This document shows positions 1-5,379 of a stretch of DNA of 6,965 nt, piece by piece (the stretch's first letter is position 1; each line of letters begins with the position of its first letter). The position numbers and the translations under genes were made by a program. The notes under the pieces are model-generated. The model was given only the letters and a program-made list of their open reading frames with translations, did not search any database and was not told the origin of the DNA. The stretch comes from Clostridiales bacterium (GTDB lineage Bacteria; Bacillota; Clostridia; Caldicoprobacterales; DTU083): contig JAAZEK010000414.1 of assembly GCA_012512335.1 (NCBI GenBank), forward strand, positions 1 through 6,965. Direction: 5' to 3'.

Positions 1-1008
1 CTTGAGGTACTGAAAATAGTTAACACATCAAAGTTACTTGATAAAAGCTATGGCCTTAGCTTATCAGATCAATATTGGATATGCCCTCAAGATTCAGACT
101 TGACATGGAGTAAGATAAATTTCTTTGATAATGATTTTTCAGAGGATGTTGGTGATGTTTTATTTGGGAAACGCTCATCAGGCGATGAAATCAGCCTAAT
201 CTCTCCCGATAACACGTCAGATGGTTGGTTACGGAAGAAATGGAAGATCATCGATGGTAAGCGTTGTTTGATTAAAGGCGGTAGTGGTGCAACTCAACAA
301 GAGCCATATAATGAGGTTTTGGCAAGTGCTATTATGCGTCGCTTAAACATTCCGCATATCCCCTATACATTAATAGTTGAAAATAACTATCCATACAGTG
401 TGTGTGAGGATTTTATAACTACAGACACGGAGTTGATTAGTGCTTGGTATGTTATGCAAACACAAAAAAAGCAAAATCATGTTTCCATATATCAGCACTA
501 CAAAAATTGCTGTGAAGCCCTTGGTATAAGCGGTATTCAGGATTCACTTGATAAAATGATGACCCTTGATTATATTATAGCCAATGAGGACCGTCACCAA
601 AATAATTTTGGTGTTATCAGAAATGCAGCAACACTGGAATGGATGGGTGCTGCTCCTGTTTTTGACAGCGGTTCGTCAATGTGGTTTGATAAGCCTTTGC
701 CGATGATTCAGCCAACTGAAATGAGTCTTCCAAGTAAACCATTCAAAACTGATCATAATGAGCAAATAAAACTTGTTAGCTCATTTGAATGGCTTGACTT
801 GTCCAAACTGAAAGATATAGATGAAGAATATTATGAGCTTCTCAAGGACTCTCCTTTTGTAGATGCCCCAAGATGCGATGCACTTTGCTATGCCTTAAGA
901 AAAAGGATAGAAATGCTTTCGGATATTGTTGTTAGGCATACAAAATATTCTGTAATGGATGATATTACAAACGAAGTACGCGAGGATATAGCATACAGAG
1001 GGAAGTAA
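1..1008 (+). CDS. HipA-like serine/threonine kinase-fold protein, 5' end outside window
   Basis: The frame is open from base 1, so the gene begins upstream. The TTG at 100 has no ribosome binding site, and the codons before it (including LSLSDQYWI) read as natural protein, so 100 is not the start. Using visible codon numbers, kinase-fold landmarks are a lysine strand CLIKGG (K92), a catalytic loop NEDRHQNN (195-202; D197 with N202 five residues on, the HipA-type D-x4-N spacing) and a metal-binding FDSG (D222). The active site therefore looks intact. HipA-family proteins phosphorylate protein targets and some are toxins paired with an HTH antitoxin. No antitoxin is visible, but it could lie upstream. 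No membrane segment or signal peptide is seen. The gene is separated by 365 bases from the sugar operon and is probably unrelated to it. The family call is fairly sure; toxicity and target are unknown. Confidence 0.8.
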   Translation, partial: LEVLKIVNTSKLLDKSYGLSLSDQYWICPQDSDLTWSKINFFDNDFSEDVGDVLFGKRSSGDEISLISPDNTSDGWLRKKWKIIDGKRCLIKGGSGATQQEPYNEVLASAIMRRLNIPHIPYTLIVENNYPYSVCEDFITTDTELISAWYVMQTQKKQNHVSIYQHYKNCCEALGISGIQDSLDKMMTLDYIIANEDRHQNNFGVIRNAATLEWMGAAPVFDSGSSMWFDKPLPMIQPTEMSLPSKPFKTDHNEQIKLVSSFEWLDLSKLKDIDEEYYELLKDSPFVDAPRCDALCYALRKRIEMLSDIVVRHTKYSVMDDITNEVREDIAYRGK

Positions 1009-1077
1009 GTGTGAGATATATACACGACAATGAGAACAATTGAATTATTTAGACGGACAAGAAATCGGGATAGAGAT

Positions 1078-1104
1078 AGTGGCAGAAATGCCACTTCCTT
1101 CTTC
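1078..1104 (+). terminator. Candidate weak rho-independent terminator after the HipA-like gene
   Basis: A perfect 7-bp stem AGTGGCA/TGCCACT (1078-1084 with 1089-1095) is closed by a GAAA tetraloop, a GNRA type that is unusually stable in RNA. The following bases are pyrimidine-rich (TTCCTTCTT) rather than a clean T-run, so termination may be inefficient. The position, about 70 bases after the stop codon, suits the end of that transcript. Confidence 0.4.
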
Positions 1105-1234
1105 ACGAGTATAGAACAATCCATATTCCGAGCCATATTGCATTTTAATGCGGTCGTTTAAAAAATACAAAGCAAGCTAAAATCTCAAAGAGCTTATTTA
1201 GAAATCTAAGAGGAGTGGAGATATTTTTGTAGGC

Positions 1235-1264
1235 TGGAGCACAATGAGGGAGGATATTTATAAT
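1235..1264 (+). promoter_or_regulatory. Candidate sigma-A promoter for the kinase-SIS operon
   Basis: The -10 box is a perfect TATAAT (1259-1264). The best -35 match is TGGAGC (1235-1240, three of six consensus bases) with an 18-base spacer, so the -35 is weak and the promoter may need an activator or be intrinsically low. The predicted start is near 1271, giving a leader of about 100 bases to the kinase ATG. The perfect -10 is seen directly; use of this site is inferred. Confidence 0.5.
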
Positions 1265-1278
1265 ACTTGGAGAAGTAT
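1263..1278. promoter_or_regulatory. Candidate operator: inverted repeat ATACTT-GGAG-AAGTAT
   Basis: Two perfect 6-base arms separated by four bases overlap the end of the -10 box and the predicted transcription start. This is the standard place for a repressor operator, and a dimeric regulator such as the GntR/LacI chimera at 4177-5322 would suit a palindrome. A single AAGTAT half-site recurs just after the -10 of the regulator's own promoter (4085-4090) and again just before its ATG (4171-4176). The link to that regulator is inference. Confidence 0.4.
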
Positions 1279-1373
1279 GTATCTAATGGTGGAACACTGT
1301 TTAGGCATGCTCCTAATTTAATACAGTTTAATAAATTATAGAGCTATTACTAGAAAAGTTGGAGGTTGCTTCT

Positions 1374-2339
1374 ATGAGTAAGATATTGGCTGTCGATGGT
1401 GGTGGAACAAAACTAAGTGCAGTGCTATTCGACGAGGATTTTCAGCTTTTAGGCCGGGGAATGAGTGGTGGGGTTAATATGAACCACACTTCTCTGGAGG
1501 ATATCCATGCTAATGTGGTTGATTGTCTTGGAAAGGTGTTTGCAGATGAAGTTCCGCCTCTAATTGACAAGCTATATGTGGTGTTCGTTGGACCAGTCAA
1601 TGTTTTATATGAGGAATTAGAGAAGATTACAAGGGTAAATGAAATCATACCACTAACTGAATCCGGAGCAGGGCTTTTAGCAGGCGCTATGAAGGAAGAG
1701 GGCATTCTAGCACTAGCTGGTACTGGTTCTGATATTTTTTATGTACGTAAGGATAAAAAGCTCAACTCTGTGGTAGGAGCCTGGGGACCAATCTTAGGTG
1801 ACCAGGGGAGTGGAACATGGATTGGACAAAAGGCACTTAGATCAGTGGTTGCTTCTATTGAAGGCTGGGGTGAACCGACTCTGCTTTATGATATAATTAA
1901 GCGTGAATGGAAGTTCGAGAAAGATTTTGATATGGTTCATATTATCCACAGAAATGTAGCTCCTATGCGCAAAGTGGCTTCTGTAACCCCTTTTGTACGT
2001 GAAGCAGCAAACGCAGGAGATGTAGTTGCTCTTAGAATACTACGTGAAGCTGGTGAGATAATGGCGATACAAACTGACTGTTTAATAAGACGCCAAGAAA
2101 TACCAGAGGATTATAGACAGGTTGTGTGTTGTGGAGGAGCGTGGAAAACACATTCAAGTATGTTTGAAGTTTTTCAACAAGAGCTTCAGAAAATGTATCC
2201 TAGTATGCCAGTTGAAAAGCCATGGTTTGAGCATGTACTAGCTGGCGCGGCAAAAGAAATGTTAAATCAGCAAGTGCCCACAGAGCAGGCAAGAGAAAGA
2301 CTTAGTGAACAATTTTCTGATTATATTATAGCTTGGTGA
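1374..2339 (+). CDS. BadF/BadG/BcrA/BcrD-family sugar kinase, N-acetylglucosamine kinase-like
   Basis: This is a 321-residue cytoplasmic ASKHA-fold kinase, expected to use ATP to phosphorylate an amino sugar. The start ATG at 1374 is chosen because GGAGG lies at 1361-1365 with 8-base spacing; a TTG at 1359 overlaps that site and is unlikely. Landmarks: phosphate-1 loop VDGGGTKLSAVLFD (7-20), phosphate-2 loop LALAGTGSD (112-120), the glycine-rich GDQGSGTWIG (142-151) and an adenosine-site CCGGAW (252-257). At the place where NagK-type kinases have the catalytic Asp, this protein reads TES (E96), so substrate or chemistry may differ. It is first in an operon; its TGA is 17 bases from the next ATG. 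The family is firm. GlcNAc specificity is inferred from the GH20 and SIS neighbours; MurNAc, GlcN or another hexosamine is also possible. Confidence 0.85.
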   Translation: MSKILAVDGGGTKLSAVLFDEDFQLLGRGMSGGVNMNHTSLEDIHANVVDCLGKVFADEVPPLIDKLYVVFVGPVNVLYEELEKITRVNEIIPLTESGAGLLAGAMKEEGILALAGTGSDIFYVRKDKKLNSVVGAWGPILGDQGSGTWIGQKALRSVVASIEGWGEPTLLYDIIKREWKFEKDFDMVHIIHRNVAPMRKVASVTPFVREAANAGDVVALRILREAGEIMAIQTDCLIRRQEIPEDYRQVVCCGGAWKTHSSMFEVFQQELQKMYPSMPVEKPWFEHVLAGAAKEMLNQQVPTEQARERLSEQFSDYIIAW

Positions 2340-2356
2340 AAAAAAGGAGGATTCTG

Positions 2357-3109
2357 ATGGACGTGATTACAGCTTATTTTGATAACCTGAAGGAAATTAT
2401 AGAGAAGGTGACGAAAACTCAAGCAAAAGCCCTGCATCAGGGTGCAGAGATTTTAAGTGATGCGGCATTAAAAGGGAATAATTTGTTTGCATTCGGGTGC
2501 AGTCATGCGGGTTTGTTAGCGCTGGAGTTATATTATCGAACAGGAGGTATAGCTCTAATCAATCCTATAAAAGCCCCAGGTCTTGGGCTTGATGTAGATC
2601 CCGCAACCATGACAAGCCAGATTGAACGTTTGTCTGAGTATGGTAGATTAATTATTGACAACCAGCCCATAGCTTCTGGTGATGTCTTAATAATTCATTC
2701 TGTATCTGGGCGCAACACAGTTACGGTTGATGTGGCATTACGTGCAAAGGAGATTGGCGTTACAGTTATAGCATTGACCAGCCTTGAGACAGCTGAGCAG
2801 GTAACTTCAAGGCATCCAAGCGGCAAGAGCCTGCATCAGGTTGCAGACCTTGTTTTAGATAATTGTGGTTGCTTAGGTGATGGTTCTTTGGAAATCCCTG
2901 GTGTACCTGAAAAGGTAGCGCCAACATCCACAGCAGTTGGAGCAGCAATGTTAAATGCTATGATGGCACAGACAGTTGCTTTGATGACAGAAGCTGGAGC
3001 CATAGCACCGGTATTCGTGTCAGCTAACTTGGATCGAGGGGATGACCATAATAAAGCCATGCTGGCTGAATATAAAGACCATATTTTTTACATGGGACAC
3101 AGTAAATAA
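2357..3109 (+). CDS. SIS-domain sugar-phosphate protein, UPF0309-like (paralogue 1)
   Basis: This is a 250-residue soluble protein made almost wholly of one SIS (phosphosugar-binding) domain, the usual length for UPF0309-type proteins. The start is ATG 2357, set by GGAGG at 2346-2350; the codons upstream overlap the kinase stop and are discounted. It has an N-terminal helix (1-40), a first Rossmann strand NLFAFGCSHAG (42-52), the serine-rich phosphosugar loop SVSGRN (115-120), TSLETAEQVTS (141-151), a VLDNC strand (166-170) and a C-terminal SANLDRGDDHNK (222-233). SIS domains bind phosphosugars in isomerases, deaminases, etherases and regulators; the reaction of UPF0309 members is, to my knowledge, not settled. 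Its position directly after a sugar kinase suggests it acts on the kinase product. It lacks an HTH, so it is unlikely to be an RpiR regulator. Confidence 0.85.
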   Translation: MDVITAYFDNLKEIIEKVTKTQAKALHQGAEILSDAALKGNNLFAFGCSHAGLLALELYYRTGGIALINPIKAPGLGLDVDPATMTSQIERLSEYGRLIIDNQPIASGDVLIIHSVSGRNTVTVDVALRAKEIGVTVIALTSLETAEQVTSRHPSGKSLHQVADLVLDNCGCLGDGSLEIPGVPEKVAPTSTAVGAAMLNAMMAQTVALMTEAGAIAPVFVSANLDRGDDHNKAMLAEYKDHIFYMGHSK

Positions 3110-3126
3110 TTTAGGAGGGAAAAATT

Positions 3127-3858
3127 ATGTTAATGGACCGATATTGGGAAGAAATCTCCCAGTTATATGACAGTGTAAAAACTACACAGCGTGAGAACAT
3201 TATAAAAGCAGGGGAATTAATAGCTGAGGCGGTTGATCAAGGAGCTTGTGTACATATTCATGACTCAGGACATATCATTGACTCTGAGTTAATTTACCGA
3301 GGTGGTGGGTTAATTCTATACAAACCCTTCAAGTACAATCTTGATGTTACCAATCCAGTACGTAAAAGAGACCGTTCCGATATGGACACTTCGATGGAGG
3401 GCTTAGCAGCTTATGCACTTAGGGCTTCGGGAGCCAGACCAGGAGATGTCTTTATTATGGGCTCTGTTTCTGGTCGTACCTTCCGTGTAGTAGACCTGGC
3501 CTATGAAGCGAAAAAACTAGGGATGAAAATCATCGTTGTGACCTCCATGACCTATGCAACATCAGTTGACAGTCCTCATTCCAGTGGACAAAAGCTTTAT
3601 GAAATGGCTGATGTAGTTATCGACAACTGTGCTCCTGCTGCAGAAGCTATGATGGAGGTCGAAGGCATTGAAGCCCGCCTATGCGCTGCATCTGGCTTAT
3701 CAGCTGCCTTTATACTCTGGAGTGTAACAACAGTAGTAGTAGAAGAACTAATGAAACGCGGTAAGACCCCAGGTGTCCTTAAGAGCGCTAACTTCCCTGG
3801 TGGTAATGATTATAACAAGAGTTATGTTGAACCACGCTATGAAAGGGAAGGACTGTAG
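3127..3858 (+). CDS. SIS-domain sugar-phosphate protein (divergent paralogue 2)
   Basis: A 243-residue single SIS-domain protein, clearly paralogous to its upstream neighbour. Matching blocks in the same order are SVSGRT (113-118), TSMTYATSVDS (139-149) followed by a similar HSSG, VIDNC (164-168) and SANFPGGNDYNK (220-231). It differs at the first strand and loop (VHIHDSGHIIDSE, 42-54, where paralogue 1 has FAFGCSHAGLLAL) and in the middle, where a charged KRDRSDMD stretch (80-87) replaces the paralogue's sequence. ATG 3127 is preferred because AGGAGG at 3113-3118 gives an 8-base spacing; ATG 3133 is possible but further away. The gap from the previous stop is 17 bases, so the two are co-expressed. 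SIS domains dimerise through this fold, so a heteromeric enzyme is plausible but not shown. It is last in the operon, before a strong terminator. Confidence 0.82.
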   Translation: MLMDRYWEEISQLYDSVKTTQRENIIKAGELIAEAVDQGACVHIHDSGHIIDSELIYRGGGLILYKPFKYNLDVTNPVRKRDRSDMDTSMEGLAAYALRASGARPGDVFIMGSVSGRTFRVVDLAYEAKKLGMKIIVVTSMTYATSVDSPHSSGQKLYEMADVVIDNCAPAAEAMMEVEGIEARLCAASGLSAAFILWSVTTVVVEELMKRGKTPGVLKSANFPGGNDYNKSYVEPRYEREGL

Positions 3859-3868
3859 TTGGATTCAG

Positions 3869-3898
3869 CTAATGCTTTTGCAGTCTTAACTAATGCTT
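3869..3898. repeat. Direct repeat CTAATGCTT, two copies 21 bases apart
   Basis: Perfect 9-base copies at 3869-3877 and 3890-3898 lie between the last SIS stop codon and the terminator stem. The 21-base period equals two helical turns, so both copies face the same side of DNA. The core TAATG also occurs in the repeats upstream of the regulator promoter. This may be chance in AT-rich sequence. Confidence 0.45.
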
Positions 3899-3903
3899 AT
3901 ACT

Positions 3904-3933
3904 ATACAGTCTCTATATGAGGCTGTATTTTTT
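3904..3933 (+). terminator. Strong rho-independent terminator of the kinase-SIS operon
   Basis: A 10-bp stem, ATACAGTCTC (3904-3913) with GAGGCTGTAT (3919-3928), contains one T-G wobble and a TATAT loop, and is followed directly by a T-run (3928-3933). It lies 45 bases past the last SIS gene. It separates that operon from the regulator gene, which has its own promoter. Confidence 0.9.
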
Positions 3934-4022
3934 ATGTCCAGCTTGTGTCCGAATTGTATCTGGATTATTTGTACAGATTCACCGATAAACTCTGGATGAC
4001 TTGCTTATGGATAACAAACATG

Positions 4023-4055
4023 TTAATGTTATAAAATAATGTACCTTAATGTTAT
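4023..4055. promoter_or_regulatory. Direct repeat TTAATGTTAT x2 abutting the -35 box
   Basis: Identical 10-base copies lie at 4023-4032 and 4046-4055, 23 bases apart, and the second shares its last base with the TTGACA box. A further TAATGT sits between them (4037-4042), giving three TAATGT cores. Repeats directly upstream of a promoter suggest a protein-binding site, either an activator or the autoregulator. Binding is inferred. Confidence 0.4.
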
Positions 4056-4082
4056 TGACAGCTCATAAAACTGGTATATTAT
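4055..4082 (+). promoter_or_regulatory. Sigma-A-type promoter for regulator-GH20 unit
   Basis: A perfect TTGACA -35 (4055-4060), a 16-base spacer and TATTAT -10 (4077-4082, five of six consensus bases) make this the best promoter in the window. The ATTATA one base on would give a 17-base spacer. The predicted start near 4089 leaves a leader of about 88 bases before the regulator ATG, beginning with a long hairpin. Confidence 0.8.
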
Positions 4083-4095
4083 AAAAGTATAAACG

Positions 4096-4149
4096 GATTC
4101 AACTGCAAGAGTTCATTTTTGAATGACACTCTGAAGGCAGTGAAGAATC
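4096..4149 (+). promoter_or_regulatory. Long 5'-leader RNA hairpin ahead of the regulator gene
   Basis: Four perfect 5-bp helices stack in order: GATTC/GAATC (4096-4100 with 4145-4149), ACTGC/GCAGT (4102-4106 with 4137-4141), AGAGT/ACTCT (4108-4112 with 4128-4132) and TCATT/AATGA (4113-4117 with 4122-4126), closed by a TTTG loop. Small interior loops or a one-base bulge separate them. It starts about seven bases after the predicted transcript start. A T-run (4156-4160) follows six bases after the stem, so it could be a leaky attenuator; stabilising the mRNA 5' end is the other simple reading. I see no known riboswitch consensus. Confidence 0.65.
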
Positions 4150-4176
4150 TGAGGCTTTTTCTAGAAAGGAAAGTAT

Positions 4177-5322
4177 ATGACCAAACAATACACTAGCTTA
4201 AATGGACTCGTAGAGTTAATTGAAAGTGAGATAAAAGAAGGAAAGTTCGGATTACCAGGACGTAGATTTCCCCAGACAAGAGAAATTGGTGAGATGTACA
4301 ATGTATCCTTAGTAACGGCACATAAGGTAATGGTTAAGCTTAGAGAGCGTGGAATTATTGAGTTAGTAGGTAAGAAGTATTATCTCACTCATGGAAGAGT
4401 GTCGAAGAGTTCACCATTAGGAAAGCTTAAAGATAATGATAAGAAAATATTGGGCTTTCATGTAACGAATATAGATAGTCAATACTTCGCTTCTCTAGTG
4501 CATTCGGCAGGGAAGTATGCAAATAAATTAGGCTATAGACTAGTAACAGCAAGTAGCGACTACAAACACCAAGAAGAAATAGCCATACTTAATATGTTTA
4601 GAGATATTGGTGCATCAGGTGTTCTTACTTGCCCAGGAATATATGATAATACGTCTGAGCTATATAGTAACTACGTTTTGCCACATGTATTCATAGGCAG
4701 AAAACCTGATGGTGTGAATGGCGACAGTGTTTTAGTAAATAATCATGCAGCTGGAAAGAGCGTTGCCAAGCATTTTATTGAGACAGGATATAAGGAGTTT
4801 GCGTATGTGGGGCTAAAAGAATTATCACGAAAGGGTGACCCTAGGTACTCTGGGTTTTACGAAGGACTCAAACAGGAAGGATATGATTTGCCAACGGAAA
4901 ATAAATTTGATGTTAGCGCGGATGATTTTACTAACACTTCACGTATTACATCCAGCTTTCTACACAAATTGAAGGAACCAACGGCAATATTCTGCTTCCA
5001 TGATTTAATAGCAGTCGAGCTATTGAATCTCTGTAAACAGTTGAAGCTAATTGTACCGGATGATGTTGGAATATGTGGATTTGATAATCTATATATTGCT
5101 AGAACAACTACAAATGCACTAACGACAGTAGGTTACAGAATCAACGAAATGACGCAAACAGCAATCAACCTATTAACTAACCAAATTGAGACAGAGCAAG
5201 AGGGAGGTGTTAATTACTACATAGAACCTACCATATTTGTCAGAGACACAACACAGAGGAACGCGAACTATAAAAAAGAAAATATGATAAGTCACGATAT
5301 GCTTTACAAAGGCATCGTGTAA
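4177..5322 (+). CDS. AraR-type transcriptional regulator: GntR winged helix plus LacI-like sugar-binding domain
   Basis: A 381-residue chimeric regulator. Residues about 6-72 form a GntR-type winged helix-turn-helix (LPGRRFPQTREIGEMYNVS at 26-44, recognition helix LVTAHKVMVKL at 45-55, wing IIELVGKKYYL). Residues about 90-357 form a periplasmic-binding-protein-like effector domain of LacI type, ending with GFDNLYIART (301-310), LTTVGY (315-320) and PTIFVRD (351-357). It is expected to bind DNA as a dimer and release or rearrange on binding a sugar or sugar phosphate. ATG 4177 has an AAAGGA element (4165-4170) six bases upstream, a moderate site. It is first in its transcription unit, before the hexosaminidase gene, so local control of the amino-sugar genes, including itself, is likely. 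The ligand is unknown; an N-acetylhexosamine derivative is the obvious candidate. Confidence 0.88.
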   Translation: MTKQYTSLNGLVELIESEIKEGKFGLPGRRFPQTREIGEMYNVSLVTAHKVMVKLRERGIIELVGKKYYLTHGRVSKSSPLGKLKDNDKKILGFHVTNIDSQYFASLVHSAGKYANKLGYRLVTASSDYKHQEEIAILNMFRDIGASGVLTCPGIYDNTSELYSNYVLPHVFIGRKPDGVNGDSVLVNNHAAGKSVAKHFIETGYKEFAYVGLKELSRKGDPRYSGFYEGLKQEGYDLPTENKFDVSADDFTNTSRITSSFLHKLKEPTAIFCFHDLIAVELLNLCKQLKLIVPDDVGICGFDNLYIARTTTNALTTVGYRINEMTQTAINLLTNQIETEQEGGVNYYIEPTIFVRDTTQRNANYKKENMISHDMLYKGIV

Positions 5323-5337
5323 TTAAAGGAGAGCTGT

Positions 5338-5373
5338 TTGGTAAATAAAAAAGTAATGAGACGAAAGGAGTAA
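5338..5373 (+). CDS. Possible 11-codon leader peptide between regulator and GH20 genes
   Basis: TTG 5338 is preceded at six bases by AAAGGAG (5325-5331) and opens an 11-codon frame encoding M-V-N-K-K-V-M-R-R-K-E, then TAA. The stop lies right after the GH20 ribosome binding site (AAAGGAG 5364-5370), so a ribosome finishing here would sit on that site. This would allow translational coupling. There is no conserved motif to support it, and the frame may be accidental, with the first AAAGGAG being a relic. Confidence 0.2.
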   Translation: MVNKKVMRRKE

Positions 5374-5379
5374 TTTAAA

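Larger units (their letters stand above)
1009..1373. other. Intergenic region between HipA-like gene and amino-sugar operon
   Basis: I find no convincing gene in these 365 bases. A 43-codon frame from ATG 1030 to TAA 1161 has no ribosome binding site and no recognisable motif. The stretch contains the GNRA-loop hairpin, an AT-rich middle part with poor secondary structure, the candidate promoter near 1235-1264, the inverted repeat at 1263-1278 and a roughly 100-base untranslated leader before the kinase gene. I see no tRNA, insertion-sequence end or riboswitch that I can name. Confidence 0.6.

Noticed and set aside
888..1136. 82-codon minus-strand frame
   Set aside because: Overlaps the end of the HipA-like gene antisense, with no convincing start site or family resemblance.
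1030..1161. 43-codon frame downstream of the HipA-like gene
   Set aside because: No ribosome binding site, no recognisable motif, arginine-rich unlikely composition, and it spans the GNRA-loop hairpin.
1228..1240. TGTAGGCTGGAGC resembles a priming site used in recombineering cassettes
   Set aside because: Only 13 bases match what I recall, with no FRT site or resistance gene nearby; taken as coincidence.
1359..1373. TTG 1359 as kinase start
   Set aside because: It overlaps the GGAGG that serves ATG 1374, and the phosphate-1 loop is correctly placed from 1374.
1441..1705. Minus-strand frame inside the kinase gene
   Set aside because: Antisense shadow without a ribosome binding site or family motif.
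2766..3060. Minus-strand frames inside the first SIS gene
   Set aside because: Antisense shadows of a well-supported gene.
3961..3990. ATTTGTAC resembling half of the AraR operator
   Set aside because: Only one half is present, without the matching second half, and the regulator's ligand is not expected to be arabinose.
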